Shown piece after piece: positions 25,403 through 34,420 of a DNA stretch of 64,000 nucleotides (positions are counted from its first letter, which is position 1; every line of letters begins with the position of its first letter). Location: contig NZ_JODS01000024.1 in NCBI RefSeq assembly GCF_000718025.1, positions 1 to 64,000 on the forward strand. Direction: 5' to 3'. The notes beneath the pieces are model-generated. The model saw only the letters and a list, made by a program, of their open reading frames with translations. It was not told where the DNA came from and did not search any database. The translations under genes and the position numbers were made by a program. The DNA comes from Kitasatospora purpeofusca. Lineage in GTDB: Bacteria > Actinomycetota > Actinomycetes > Streptomycetales > Streptomycetaceae.

Positions 25403-25915
25403 TCAGCCCCGGCGGCCGCCGGGTGGGCGGACCTCCGCCTTGACCCGCAGCTCGGGGCTGTTGCGGAAGGTCAGGGTGAACTCCACCCACTGGCCGACCT
25501 TCAGCGCGGGCGGATTTATGATCATCAGATCGGCGTCCTCCGGGGACATGGCCAGCTCCCCCCGCTCGGGGACCTCCAGGGCCGTGACCGGCGCCCAACT
25601 GCCCGCCGCGCCCTGGTGCAGATGCCGCTTCAGGGTCACCTTCCCGCCGAACTCCCAGCTGGCCCCGGTGAGTTCGTCCGGTATATCGCCGGGGTTGCGA
25701 ACCGTGAAGAAGGCCGCGGTGGCCGGGACCCCGCCCGCCGACGGCAGGAGCAGCCAGCCCGGCCCGACCTCGACCGGGCGCGCGGTGCCCGCACCGCCGA
25801 GCGCCGTCCAGCCGGACAGCAGCGCCAGCGCCACCAGAGCGGCCCCGACCGGCGGCCCGACCACCTTCAGCCGTTCGACCGCCTTCAGCCGCTCGGCCGT
25901 CCGGCCCCGGCTCAC
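25403..25915 (-). CDS. PCuAC-like copper-binding membrane protein
   Basis: A 170-residue PCu(A)C/DUF461-type protein. One N-terminal membrane anchor (VGAALVALALLSGW) is followed by an extracellular cupredoxin-like domain (AAFFTVRNPGDIPDELTGASWEFGGKVTLKRH, AMSPEDADLMIINPPALKVGQWVEFTLTF). Canonical PCuAC binds Cu(I) through His/Met ending in HxM. Here the final motif reads DADLM, so one His ligand appears replaced by Asp. It is translationally coupled to CopA: its GTG (25915) overlaps the ATPase TGA as GTGA. Likely extracellular copper delivery or buffering next to copper export. Confidence 0.75.
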   Translation of the reverse strand: MSRGRTAERLKAVERLKVVGPPVGAALVALALLSGWTALGGAGTARPVEVGPGWLLLPSAGGVPATAAFFTVRNPGDIPDELTGASWEFGGKVTLKRHLHQGAAGSWAPVTALEVPERGELAMSPEDADLMIINPPALKVGQWVEFTLTFRNSPELRVKAEVRPPGGRRG

Positions 25916-28230
25916 CACGCCGCACCCGCCGAGCGCCGCGCCCGGGCCGGCCGCGGGGAGCGCGCGCCCCCGCGTTCGTCCGCCGTGCCCCTCCCCGGAC
26001 GCCAGGTCCGCAGCCGCAGGCTGTTGCCCACCACCAGCAGCGAACTCAGCGACATCGCCACCGCCGCCAGCATCGGGTTCAGCAGCCCCACCGCCGCCAG
26101 CGGGATCAGCACCACGTTGTAGCCGAACGCCCACATCAGATTGCTCCGGATCGTCGCCAGCGTGCGCCGGGCCAGCCGGACGGCGTCCACCACCGCCTCG
26201 ATGTCCCCGCGCACCAGGGTCAGTCCGGCCGCGCCGATCGCCGCGTCACTGCCCGAGGCGAGCGCCACCCCCAGGTCCGCCGAGGCCAGCGCCACCGCGT
26301 CGTTGACGCCGTCGCCGACCACCGCGACGGTCCGCCCGGCGGCCCTCAGCTCGGCCACCACCTCCGCCTTGCGCTCCGGCGAGGCCGAGACGTGCACCCG
26401 TTCGATGCCCAGTTCCTCGGCGACCGCGCGCGCCGCCCCCGGGCCGTCGCCGGTCAGCAGCACCGGCTCCAGGCCCATGCCGCGCAGCCGGTGCAGGGCC
26501 CGCCAGCTGCCCGAGCGCAGGGTGTCGCCGACCGCCAGCACGGCCACCGGGAGGCCGTCCAGTTCCACCACCACCGGCGTGCGGCCCGCCGCCGAGGCGT
26601 CCGCGAGCGCCGCCGTCAGCTCGGCCGGCAGCGGTCCCGCCGCCTCGTCCGGGCGGACCACCCGCACCGCGGTCCCCTCGACCTCGCCGGACACCCCGAC
26701 CCCGGTGGTGGCCGCGAACCCGGCCACCACCGGAAGGGGTTCGGAGCCGCACCGGGCTCGGGCCGCCCCCACGACAGCCCGCCCGACAGGGTGCTCCGAA
26801 CGGTGCTCGACGGCTCCCGCGAGCCGCAGCACCCGCTCCTCGTCGACACCCGCGCCGGCGGCCACGGCCACCGCCGCGAGCTCCATCCGGCCGGTGGTCA
26901 GGGTGCCGGTCTTGTCCAGCACCACGGTGTCGACCCGGCGCAGGCTCTCCAGGACCTCCGGGCCGCGGACCAGGACGCCCAGCTCGGCGCCCCGCCCGGT
27001 CGCCGCCAGCAGCGCGGTCGGCGTGGCCAGGCCCAGCGCGCACGGGCAGGCCACCACCAGCACGGCGACCGCCGCCGTCACCGCCGCCTGCGGGTCGGCG
27101 CCCGCGCCCAGCCAGAAGCCGAGCACACAGACCGCCACCGTCAGCACACAGGGCACGAACACCCCGGCGACGGTGTCCGCCAGCCGCTGCGCCCGCGCCT
27201 TGCCGGCCTGGGCGTCCGCCACCAGCGCGGTGATCCGGGCCAGTTGGGTGTCCGCGCCGACCGCCGTCGCCCGCACCACCAGCGCCCCGCCGACGTTCAC
27301 CGTGGCGCCCGCCACCCGGTCGCCCGGCCCGACCTCCACCGGCACCGACTCGCCGGTCAGCAGGCTCAGGTCGAGCGCCGAACCGCCCTCGACCACCAGG
27401 CCGTCGGTGGCCACCCGCTCACCCGGACGGACCACGAACTCCTGCCCCGGCAACAGCTGTTCGATCGGCAGCAGCCGCTCCTCGCCGGTCCTCGGATCGC
27501 GGACGCACACCTGCTTGGCGCCCAGCTCGGCCAGCGCCCGCAGCGCGGAACCGCTGCGCCGCCGCACCCTGCCCTCCAGCAGACGCCCGGCCAGCACGAA
27601 CAGCGGCACCCCGACGGCCGCCTCCAGATAGACGTGCGCGGTGCCGCCGCCGTCCGCGGTCAGCGAGAACGGCATCCGCATGCCGATCTCGCCCGCCCCG
27701 CCGAACAGCAGCGCGTACGCGGACCAGGCGAAGGAGGCGACCACACCGAGGCTCACCAGGGTGTCCATGGTCGCCGCCGCGTGCCGCAGCCCCTGCAGCG
27801 CCCGCCGGTGGAAGCCCGCCGAACCCCAGCTCACCACCGGCAGCGCCAGCCCGAAGCAGACCCACTGCCAGCCCGCGAACTGCGCGGACGGCACCATCGA
27901 CAGCACCAGCACCGGCAGCGCCAGCAGCGCCGTCACCAGCAGCCGCCACCGCTCCCCGGCCTCCTCCGCCGCCGGCCCGGCGGACGGCACCCCGTCCGGC
28001 GCCAACTCGGCGGTGTAACCCGCCCGTTCGACCGCCGCGACGAGGTCCTCCAGACCCACCCCGGCCGGGTGCAGCACCCGGGCCCGCCCGGTGGCGAGGT
28101 TCACCCCGGCACTCACGCCCTCGATCCGGGCCAGCCGCTTCTCCACCCGGCTCACACAGGCCGCGCAGGTCATCCCGCCGACCGCCAGGTCGGTGGACAC
28201 CAGCGCCTCGGACTCCGCGGCCGCCCTCAC
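25912..28230 (-). CDS. copA: Copper-exporting P1B-type ATPase
   Basis: 772 residues. An N-terminal heavy-metal-associated domain has GGMTCAAC (Cys22, Cys25). Transmembrane helices carry the intramembrane CPC (VVACPCALGLATP). The actuator has LLTGES, the phosphorylation site is DKTGTLT, the nucleotide-binding HP is SEHPVGRAV, and the hinge is GDGVNDAVALASADLGVAL. All catalytic residues are present, consistent with Cu(I) efflux. The GTG at 28230 overlaps the stop of the upstream small membrane protein (GTGA) and its own stop overlaps the PCuAC start, giving a tightly coupled three-gene operon. No CsoR-type regulator gene or clear CsoR operator was seen here. Confidence 0.95.
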   Translation of the reverse strand: MRAAAESEALVSTDLAVGGMTCAACVSRVEKRLARIEGVSAGVNLATGRARVLHPAGVGLEDLVAAVERAGYTAELAPDGVPSAGPAAEEAGERWRLLVTALLALPVLVLSMVPSAQFAGWQWVCFGLALPVVSWGSAGFHRRALQGLRHAAATMDTLVSLGVVASFAWSAYALLFGGAGEIGMRMPFSLTADGGGTAHVYLEAAVGVPLFVLAGRLLEGRVRRRSGSALRALAELGAKQVCVRDPRTGEERLLPIEQLLPGQEFVVRPGERVATDGLVVEGGSALDLSLLTGESVPVEVGPGDRVAGATVNVGGALVVRATAVGADTQLARITALVADAQAGKARAQRLADTVAGVFVPCVLTVAVCVLGFWLGAGADPQAAVTAAVAVLVVACPCALGLATPTALLAATGRGAELGVLVRGPEVLESLRRVDTVVLDKTGTLTTGRMELAAVAVAAGAGVDEERVLRLAGAVEHRSEHPVGRAVVGAARARCGSEPLPVVAGFAATTGVGVSGEVEGTAVRVVRPDEAAGPLPAELTAALADASAAGRTPVVVELDGLPVAVLAVGDTLRSGSWRALHRLRGMGLEPVLLTGDGPGAARAVAEELGIERVHVSASPERKAEVVAELRAAGRTVAVVGDGVNDAVALASADLGVALASGSDAAIGAAGLTLVRGDIEAVVDAVRLARRTLATIRSNLMWAFGYNVVLIPLAAVGLLNPMLAAVAMSLSSLLVVGNSLRLRTWRPGRGTADERGGARSPRPARARRSAGAAW

Positions 28231-28406
28231 CGGGCCGCCCCCATGTTGTGCCCCGTCCCGGGCTTCCCGCCGCCTCCGCCACCGGGCGTCAGCCCGGGCG
28301 TCACCGGCCCCGCGCCGCGCCCCACCGCGAACGCCAGGACGAACACCACTACCAGCAGCAGGGCGAACCCCGCGAGCACACTCAACGGCCGGGCACCCGG
28401 CGACAT
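28227..28406 (-). CDS. Small single-pass membrane protein of the copper operon
   Basis: 59 residues. One transmembrane helix (LSVLAGFALLLVVVFVLAFAVG) is followed by a Gly-rich extracytoplasmic tail ending GKPGTGHNMGAAR, whose His/Met could bind Cu. The stop overlaps the copA start by GTGA. ATG 28406 is chosen. GTG 28415 is an alternative in the same frame, and neither has a strong ribosome site. A copper-related role is inferred from the operon alone. Confidence 0.6.
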   Translation of the reverse strand: MSPGARPLSVLAGFALLLVVVFVLAFAVGRGAGPVTPGLTPGGGGGGKPGTGHNMGAAR

Positions 28407-28479
28407 CCCACTCACGCCCCACCAGTCGTGCCCCCACCCCGCCGGGTTCCCGCCCACCCCCAATGACCCGGATCACACA

Positions 28480-28508
28480 CCCGTCCGGCCCAGCGCGGAC
28501 CGGACGGG
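28480..28508. terminator. 9-bp hairpin between nuclease and copper operon
   Basis: CCCGTCCGG-N11-CCGGACGGG lies 115 bp after the nuclease stop and before the copper operon, both on the minus strand. Confidence 0.55.
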
Positions 28509-28622
28509 CATGTGCGGGCTGGGGGCGGACGGGCGTTCGAGTACGGACCCCTCGGACAGGGCGCTGCCCCGGCATCGGGGAGGTGACGTCGGGGCAGCGG
28601 GGGGTGTGGGTGCGGGCGTGCG

Positions 28623-30986
28623 TTACGGCAGGGGGATCCGGACCACCTGGGGGTCGTGGTCGCTCAGCTGGGTGGCGAACTCGCTGTTGAGGTGGACGAT
28701 GTCGTAGCTGTAGGCGCGGGCCGCGAGGGCGGGGGAGATCAGGATGTGGTCGAGGACCTGGGAGTTGCCCTCGTAGACGTAGGTGTAGCGCTCGGCGAGG
28801 GGGAGGGTGCGGGGGAGGTCGACCAGGGAGCCGCCGGCGGTGAGGAGGTCGGCGGTCTGGGAGAACTCGAAGTCGTTGAGGTCGCCGAGGACGATCACCG
28901 CGGCGTTCGGGTCGATGGCGAGGATCTGGTCGGTGAAGGTCTTGACCGCCGTGGCCTGCGCGTGGCGCTGGGTCTCGGAGGGGCGGGCGGGCTGCTGGTA
29001 GCGGCCGAAGAGGGGCTGGTCGCCGCCCTTGGAGTTGAAGTGGTTGGCGATCACGAACACCGGGCGGCCGTTCCAGCGGAACTCGCCCGCGAGCGGCTTG
29101 CGGCTGGCGTTGAAGGCGGTGTTGGTCGGGTCTATCCGGCCGGGGGAGTAGGTGAGGGCGGGGACGCCGGCGTTGTTGACCACGGAGTCGGCGGTGGTGG
29201 AGCCGGCGCCCGGGCGGTCGGTGAAGCTCAGGCCCCGGTCGGTGCGGTAGAGGAACACCTGGCGGATGTTGCCGCCGGGCTGGCCGCCGTCCTGGTCGTT
29301 GACCGGGTTGAGCTGGCGGTAGGAGTAGGCCGGGCCGCCGGCCGCGGTGATCGCGGCGGTGAGCTTGGCCAGGGTCTGGTCGGCGGCGACCACGCCGTTG
29401 TCGGTGGCGCCGGAGTTGTCCTGGATCTCCTCCAGGGCGACCAGGTCGGGCGAGCGCAGGTTGGTGACGACGGCGGCGGCGAGGCCGTCGAACTTGGCCT
29501 GCGGGTCGCTCGGTGCGAGGTTCTCGACGTTGAAGGTCGCCGTGGACAGCTCGCCGGCGGCCGGTGCGGCGGTGGTCTCCGGGGCGAGGCCGCCGGGGAG
29601 GACGGTCGGGGTGGCGGTGACCAGCAGCTTGAAGTTGCCGAAGGAGTAGTCCAGGACGCCGACGGTGGCGCCGGAGAGGGTGTCACCGACGTTGGCGGCC
29701 GGGGTCGGCGCGAGCACGTCGTCCAGCAGGACCCGCTCGGGGTTGCCGTCCGCGGCCTGGAGCAGGATGCCGCCGCGGGTGGTCCTGGTGGTGGAGCCCT
29801 GCGGGACGACCGGGATCTCGCCGACGGAACTCCTCGGCCCGACCACCGCGGCGTTGTTCAGCTGGACCCGCATGCCCTCCAGCGACTCCCAGAAGTCCAG
29901 GCCGTCGGTGGCCGGCTGGAAGCCGCCGGCGGTCTCGACGTCGCCCGTGGTGACGCTGGAGATCACCGCGGCGGGCGGGACCCGGCCGCCGGCGCCGACC
30001 ACGGTGGCGGCGGGCAGCGCCGCGTTGTGGGCGAGCACGGCGGTGGTGGGCGAGGTGAGCTCGGTGACGGTGAGGTTGGTGGTGCCGCCGGTGCCGCCGG
30101 GGCGGTACTCGCTGACGGTGCCGCCGACCTGGACCGAGTCGCCGACGGCCACCCCGGGGGCGCTCGCCGTGTAGACGTACAGCGCCTCGCTGGTCGCCGG
30201 GTCGGCGTCGGGCTGCGGGTCCTGGAACCAGTAGCCGCTCGGGCCGACCGCGGTGACGACGCCGGGGACGCCGGTGACCGGCTGGCCCGCCAGCGGGGAG
30301 GTCCGGGCGGCGCCCTGGAGGTCGTGGATCCGGGTACCGCCTGTCCCGCCGCCGGAGGTGGAGTTGCGCGGGGTGGGGGCGGTGACGGCGAAGTCGGCCG
30401 CGTTGTTGTCGGTGTCGGTGGCGCCACCGCCGGCCCGCACCGCCGCGGTGGTGTTGGCGAGGTTCCCGGTGGGCGAGCCCTCGGCGGAGGAGGCGGTCGT
30501 GCCGTAGCCGACGAAGTCCTTGACCCCGGGCTGGCCGGCGCAGCCGGTGGCGCAGGTCAGCGCGGTGGAGTTGGTGACCAGCGCGATCTTCCCGGCGTTG
30601 GCGCCCATCGCGATCGTGCCGGTGGCGTCCGGCGTCGGCAGGGCGGCGCCGGAACCGGCCCCGGCGGCCTCCTGCACCAGGTAGTACTTGCCGGGGGCGA
30701 CGGTGCCCGACAGGGTGGTCTTCGACCAGGAGGACCCGGCCGCCGAGGCGTACTGGACGGTCCAGCCGGTGACGCTGACCGGGGTGGTGCCCCGGTTGTA
30801 CAGCTCGACGAAGTCATTGAGGTACGGCGCGCCGGAGTTCCCGCCACCGCCGTACACCTGGCTGATGACGAGGTCCGGGGACACGGCCTGCGCGGTGCCG
30901 GCGGGCAGCGCGGTGAGCGCCGCGACGACGGTGGCGGCCGATGCCACCGCCAGTGCGCGGAGCCGGACTCGATCGGTTCGCCGCAT
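28623..30986 (-). CDS. Secreted LTD/EEP extracellular nuclease
   Basis: 787 residues with a Sec signal peptide (RRTDRVRLRALAVASAATVV... AQA). Then comes a lamin-tail domain (VISQVYGGGGNSGAPYLNDFVELYN), an OB-fold-like middle (GVPGVVTAVGPSGYWFQDPQPDADPATS) and a C-terminal endonuclease/exonuclease/phosphatase domain. Catalytic residues are visible: FNVENL, LVALEEIQDNSG (metal-binding Glu), NHFNSKGGD, VIVLGDLNDFEF and the terminal LSDHDPQVV. This architecture is that of ExeM/NucH-type exported DNases used for phosphate or nucleotide scavenging. The ATG follows AGGAGG. It appears to be a single-gene unit ended by the hairpin at 28480. Confidence 0.92.
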   Translation of the reverse strand: MRRTDRVRLRALAVASAATVVAALTALPAGTAQAVSPDLVISQVYGGGGNSGAPYLNDFVELYNRGTTPVSVTGWTVQYASAAGSSWSKTTLSGTVAPGKYYLVQEAAGAGSGAALPTPDATGTIAMGANAGKIALVTNSTALTCATGCAGQPGVKDFVGYGTTASSAEGSPTGNLANTTAAVRAGGGATDTDNNAADFAVTAPTPRNSTSGGGTGGTRIHDLQGAARTSPLAGQPVTGVPGVVTAVGPSGYWFQDPQPDADPATSEALYVYTASAPGVAVGDSVQVGGTVSEYRPGGTGGTTNLTVTELTSPTTAVLAHNAALPAATVVGAGGRVPPAAVISSVTTGDVETAGGFQPATDGLDFWESLEGMRVQLNNAAVVGPRSSVGEIPVVPQGSTTRTTRGGILLQAADGNPERVLLDDVLAPTPAANVGDTLSGATVGVLDYSFGNFKLLVTATPTVLPGGLAPETTAAPAAGELSTATFNVENLAPSDPQAKFDGLAAAVVTNLRSPDLVALEEIQDNSGATDNGVVAADQTLAKLTAAITAAGGPAYSYRQLNPVNDQDGGQPGGNIRQVFLYRTDRGLSFTDRPGAGSTTADSVVNNAGVPALTYSPGRIDPTNTAFNASRKPLAGEFRWNGRPVFVIANHFNSKGGDQPLFGRYQQPARPSETQRHAQATAVKTFTDQILAIDPNAAVIVLGDLNDFEFSQTADLLTAGGSLVDLPRTLPLAERYTYVYEGNSQVLDHILISPALAARAYSYDIVHLNSEFATQLSDHDPQVVRIPLP

Positions 30987-31208
30987 GGGCGTCCTCCTGA
31001 CGGGCGTGCAGCAGTGGATGGGCGGGCGCTGTGTGTTGTAGCAGCGCCACCCATGCCGTACCGCGCGCTCCGGCGAACGACCAGGCGTCCAACGGAAGAA
31101 CGTTTTCCCTGGCATGAACCGGACGAGGATCCGGACGTGTCCTGGGGGACGTGGGGCGGGAGGGGCGTCGGGCTCCGGTCGTCGGAGGGCCTCAGCCGTC
31201 GGTGAGGA

Positions 31209-31634
31209 TCAGCTCTCGGTGAGGGTGAGCCGGATCCCGATCGTGCCGCGCTCGCCGCGCCGCAGCCGGCTGCCGAGCACCGTGACGACGCCGACCAACC
31301 CGTACTTCTGCCGCAGCAGCGTCCGGTAGGCGGCGGTGCGCTCGGGGCCGAGGATCTCGGCGGTCGCCGGGACGGACGCACCGGTCGGATTGCCCCGCAC
31401 GTCGCAGGGGCCGACCAGGACGTCCGGTCGGTTGCGGATCCGCTTCACCTTCCACGAGTCGGCGACGGTCCAGACACCGAGCGCCTCCCCGTCGCGCACC
31501 ACCCACACCGGCGTCGGCACGGCGGTGCCGTCCTTCTTGAAGGTGGTGACCAGCAGGTAGCTGCCGGAGGAGAGGCTGACCAGGCGTTCGAGCCGTTCCT
31601 GCCGGTGCGGGTCGGGGTGGGGAGTGGCGCTCAT
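31209..31634 (-). CDS. F420-dependent PPOX-class oxidoreductase
   Basis: A 141-residue split-barrel protein of the type usually annotated as PPOX class F420-dependent oxidoreductase: SGSYLLVTTFKKDGTAVPTPVWVVRDGEALGVWTVADSWKVKRIRNRPDVLVGPCDVRGNPTG. The FKKDGxxVxTPVWV and KVKRIR segments are those that contact the deazaflavin. The substrate is unknown. TAGAAT sits seven bases before ATG 31634, so it is probably leaderless. An in-frame ATG nine bases earlier is an alternative. Divergent from ccdA. Confidence 0.88.
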   Translation of the reverse strand: MSATPHPDPHRQERLERLVSLSSGSYLLVTTFKKDGTAVPTPVWVVRDGEALGVWTVADSWKVKRIRNRPDVLVGPCDVRGNPTGASVPATAEILGPERTAAYRTLLRQKYGLVGVVTVLGSRLRRGERGTIGIRLTLTES

Positions 31635-31709
31635 GCCGGGCATTCTAGGGTGCCGGGACGGGGGCGGCCGGTTCGGCTCGGGGAGCCTCTGCGAGGCTGG
31701 CCGCGGCAT

Positions 31710-31726
31710 GTCCGTCGCTGACGGAC
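31710..31726. promoter_or_regulatory. Perfect 17-bp palindrome upstream of ccdA
   Basis: GTCCGTC-GCT-GACGGAC (7-3-7) in the divergent PPOX/ccdA region, 44 bp before the GTG preferred as the ccdA start. It would fall inside the coding region if the upstream ATG (31708) were used. Probably an operator. Confidence 0.4.
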
Positions 31727-31770
31727 GCTCAGGTCGGGTCGGGTTCGTCCGGGAAGGTGTCACCGTAACT

Positions 31771-32568
31771 GTGGAACCGGTTCTCACGGCCGTCGACGGG
31801 TCCCAGGCCGTATTCACGGGTGCCCTGGTCCTGGCGATTCCGGTCGCACTGCTGGCGGGGCTGCTCTCGTTCCTCTCGCCGTGCATTCTCCCGCTGGTGC
31901 CGGGATACCTCTCCTATGTGACCGGATTCTCGGCGGCCGACCTCGCGGACGCCGGGGGGAGGAAACGCGGACAGGTGGTCCTGGGGACGCTTCTGTTCAT
32001 CCTCGGTTTCACCGTCGTATTCGTTTCCGCGGGTGCGTTGTTCGGCTATTTCGGCAATACCCTGGCGGAGCACCGGCGTACGGTCGAGGTCTTTTCCGGA
32101 GTGATGACGATCCTGATGGGAGTCGTGTTCTCCGGGCTGTTCTCCGGCTTGTTCTCCGGGCTGTCGCAGAAGGAGTTCCGCAGTCGGTACCGGCCGGCGG
32201 TCGGCCTGGCGGGGGCTCCGGTGCTGGGAATCGTCTTCGGCGTGGGGTGGACGCCGTGCATCGGACCGACCGCCTCCGCCGTCCAGACCCTGGCCCTCAG
32301 CGAGAGCGATCCGGTCCGAGGGGCCCTACTGGGATTCTTCTACTGCGCGGGGCTCGGGATCCCGTTCGTCGTCTGCTCCCTGGTATTCCGGCGGGCGATG
32401 GGATCCCTAGGGTGGGTCAAGCGCCATTATCGAGGGGTCATGCGGTTCGGCGGAGGAATGCTGGTGCTCGTCGGCGTCATGCTGCTGACCGGGGTCTGGG
32501 CGGAGCTGGTGGACTTCCTGCGGGTCTGGGCGGCCGGTCATCTGCCGGACAGCCTCGTGTCCGTCTGA
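31771..32568 (+). CDS. ccdA: Cytochrome c biogenesis / thiol transport protein CcdA
   Basis: 265 residues, six membrane helices. It transfers reducing equivalents across the membrane to periplasmic-side thioredoxin-like proteins. The redox Cys pair is present in LSFLSPCILPLVPGYLSYVTGFSA and VGWTPCIGPTASAVQTLAL. GTG 31771 is preferred, with GGAAGG upstream; ATG 31708 would add 21 polar residues and include a palindrome. No ResB/CcsA or TlpA gene is adjacent, so it is a solitary copy. Its 3' end runs into a 16-bp tandem repeat against the convergent carboxypeptidase. Confidence 0.9.
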   Translation: MEPVLTAVDGSQAVFTGALVLAIPVALLAGLLSFLSPCILPLVPGYLSYVTGFSAADLADAGGRKRGQVVLGTLLFILGFTVVFVSAGALFGYFGNTLAEHRRTVEVFSGVMTILMGVVFSGLFSGLFSGLSQKEFRSRYRPAVGLAGAPVLGIVFGVGWTPCIGPTASAVQTLALSESDPVRGALLGFFYCAGLGIPFVVCSLVFRRAMGSLGWVKRHYRGVMRFGGGMLVLVGVMLLTGVWAELVDFLRVWAAGHLPDSLVSV

Positions 32569-32583
32569 CCGGTTGTTCTGCAC

Positions 32584-32647
32584 GGTTGCAGGACTTCATG
32601 GTTGCAAGACTTCACGGTTTCAGGACTTCATGGTTCCAGGGCTTCAC
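32584..32647. repeat. 16-bp tandem repeat between convergent genes
   Basis: Four consecutive 16-mers of consensus GGTTSCARGRCTTCAY fill the gap between ccdA (stop 32568) and the carboxypeptidase (stop 32653), with a decayed fifth unit running into the carboxypeptidase 3' end. The lower GC content is unlike the flanks. No stem-loop terminator is seen here. Confidence 0.85.
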
Positions 32648-32652
32648 GGCCT

Positions 32653-34176
32653 TCAGGGGCGCCGGCCCCGGCGGGTGGCGGTGGTCGCGGCGAACCGGGC
32701 GCGGGTGGTGCGGGCCAGGGAGCGGGCTTGGCGGGTGAGGCGGCGGCGGGTGCTGCCGCCCACCGCTGTGGCGCCGCCGACGGCGGTGGCGCCGCGTGGG
32801 GCGGTTCCGGCTGCCGTCCGGGCCGGAACGGAGTACGCGATGTGCGGGGCGTAGTCCGGGCGCGGGGGGACCGGGACGCCGCCGGGGAGTACGGGCAGTA
32901 CGGGGAGCGCGGGCGTCGCGGGGTGCGGACGGCGCCGGGTGCGCAGCCGGCCGGCCGTCCAGAGGGCCAGCGCGGTGCCGAAGGCGAGTGCCGTCCAGCC
33001 GGTCGGGCCGAGGGCGTGGTCGGCCTGCTGGATGGCGTGCGGCAGGACGCCGGAGGCCGGGGCCTCGGCGGCCGGGGCGGCGGACGCGTCGGGCCCGGTC
33101 TCCTCCTCGACCAGCCGGCCGACCGGTTCGACCTTGCCGGCCGCCGCGAAGCCCCAGTCCAGCAGCGCGGCCGCCTCGTCGTAGACCTTGGACTGCTGCT
33201 CCGGGTGCATCACCGTCACCAGCAGGGTCCGGCCGTCGCGTTCGGCCGCGCCGGTGAAGGTGGCGCCCGCGTTGGTGGTGTAGCCGTTCTTCACCCCGAT
33301 CAGGCCCGGGTACTTGCCCAGCAGGCGGTCCGTGTTGGCGATGTCGAACGCGGACCGCTGCCCCGTCGTCTTGTCCAGCGCCCCGGGGAAGCGGGCGGTT
33401 CGGGTCGCGCAGTAGCTGCGGAAGTCGGGGTTGCGCAGCCCGGCGCGGGCGAACAGCGTGAGGTCGTAGGCCGAGGAGACCTGGCCGTCCTGGTCGTAGC
33501 CCTCCGGGGAGACCACCCGGGTGTCGCGCGCCTGGAGGGCGGTCGCCCGCTCCTGCATCTGGGCGACGGTGCGGGCCAGGCCGCCGTTCATGTGGGACAG
33601 CACGTGCACGGCGTCGTTGCCGGAGGCGACGAAGACGCCCCGCCAGAGGTCCTCGACCCGGTACGGCAGGTTCTCCTTGATCCCGACCAGGCTGCTGCCC
33701 GCGCCCAGCGCGGCGAGTTCGGCGGGGGCGACCCGGTGCTCCAGGGTGCGGTCGAACTTCGGCAGCACGGTGTCGGCGAACAGCATCTTGAGGGTGCTGG
33801 CGGGCGGCAGCGGGAGGTGGGCGTTGCGCGCGGCGAGCACCTCGCCGGTCGCGGCGTCGGCGATCAGCCAGGACCGCCCGGTGAGGACGGCCGGCAGCTC
33901 GGGTGCCCCGGTGCGGGGCGCGACCTGGACGGCGGGCCGCCCCAGCCGCTCGCCGCCGACCACGGCGGCCGCGTCCTGGGCGGCACCGGCACCGGCACCG
34001 GCACCGGGCGCCGCAGGGGCGGAGGACGGAGAAGGGGAGGACGGCGAGGGGGAAGGCGAAGGGGCCGAGAACGCGGCGGGCGCGCCGGCCGCGAGGACCA
34101 GGACGGCGACGGCACCGGCCGCCGCCGGTCTCCCGGCCCGGGCGCGCCTGCTGACGTGGGGTGACCTCTGCTGCAC
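32653..34176 (-). CDS. D-alanyl-D-alanine carboxypeptidase (DacC-like PBP)
   Basis: 507 residues. A signal sequence or anchor (GAVAVLVLAAGAPAAFSA) and a Ser/Pro repeat linker precede the penicillin-binding domain. It has SxxK as PASTLKM, SxN as ASGNDAVHVL and KTG-type as VKNGYTTNAG. The C-terminus has a second membrane helix (GWTALAFGTALALWTAG) and a basic cytoplasmic-side tail, a common actinobacterial DacC layout. It trims D-Ala from peptidoglycan stem peptides. GTG 34176 is preceded by TACGTT at six bases, suggesting a leaderless mRNA. Divergent from the MFS gene. Confidence 0.9.
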   Translation of the reverse strand: MQQRSPHVSRRARAGRPAAAGAVAVLVLAAGAPAAFSAPSPSPSPSSPSPSSAPAAPGAGAGAGAAQDAAAVVGGERLGRPAVQVAPRTGAPELPAVLTGRSWLIADAATGEVLAARNAHLPLPPASTLKMLFADTVLPKFDRTLEHRVAPAELAALGAGSSLVGIKENLPYRVEDLWRGVFVASGNDAVHVLSHMNGGLARTVAQMQERATALQARDTRVVSPEGYDQDGQVSSAYDLTLFARAGLRNPDFRSYCATRTARFPGALDKTTGQRSAFDIANTDRLLGKYPGLIGVKNGYTTNAGATFTGAAERDGRTLLVTVMHPEQQSKVYDEAAALLDWGFAAAGKVEPVGRLVEEETGPDASAAPAAEAPASGVLPHAIQQADHALGPTGWTALAFGTALALWTAGRLRTRRRPHPATPALPVLPVLPGGVPVPPRPDYAPHIAYSVPARTAAGTAPRGATAVGGATAVGGSTRRRLTRQARSLARTTRARFAATTATRRGRRP

Positions 34177-34270
34177 ACCGCGAACGTACCCGGACGGCCG
34201 CCGCGCCGCCCTGCCCGCTGCTCCGTCCGGGCCCTCCCGCACCGCGCGGCGGACTGGTACGGTACGGCCC

Positions 34271-34291
34271 ATGTCCTTCCTCTGTGCGTAG
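34271..34291 (+). CDS. Leaderless six-codon uORF (MSFLCA) before MFS gene
   Basis: ATG TCC TTC CTC TGT GCG TAG. TACGGT lies exactly seven bases upstream, the same spacing as the leaderless genes of this window. The ORF ends 129 bp before the MFS start, whose Shine-Dalgarno is paired in a hairpin. This is the layout of a translational or transcriptional attenuator. The peptide itself is too short for any homology argument. Confidence 0.45.
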   Translation: MSFLCA

Positions 34292-34397
34292 CAGGCCCGA
34301 AGCGACCGCGCCCCGACCGATCGGGAACCGCGCGGCCCTCCGGTGTCCCCGTACGCACCTCCGGTACCGCCCGCCGTGACCTCCCGGCCCGCGGACC

Positions 34398-34417
34398 GGA
34401 CCTCCTTGAGGACGTCC
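34398..34417 (+). promoter_or_regulatory. Hairpin masking MFS ribosome-binding site
   Basis: CCTC (34401-34404) pairs with GAGG (34408-34411), the Shine-Dalgarno of the GTG at 34421. GGA (34398-34400) with TCC (34415-34417) can extend the stem past a three-base bulge. Ribosome stalling on the uORF could refold the leader. The alternative structure was not modelled. Confidence 0.4.
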
Positions 34418-34420
34418 ACC

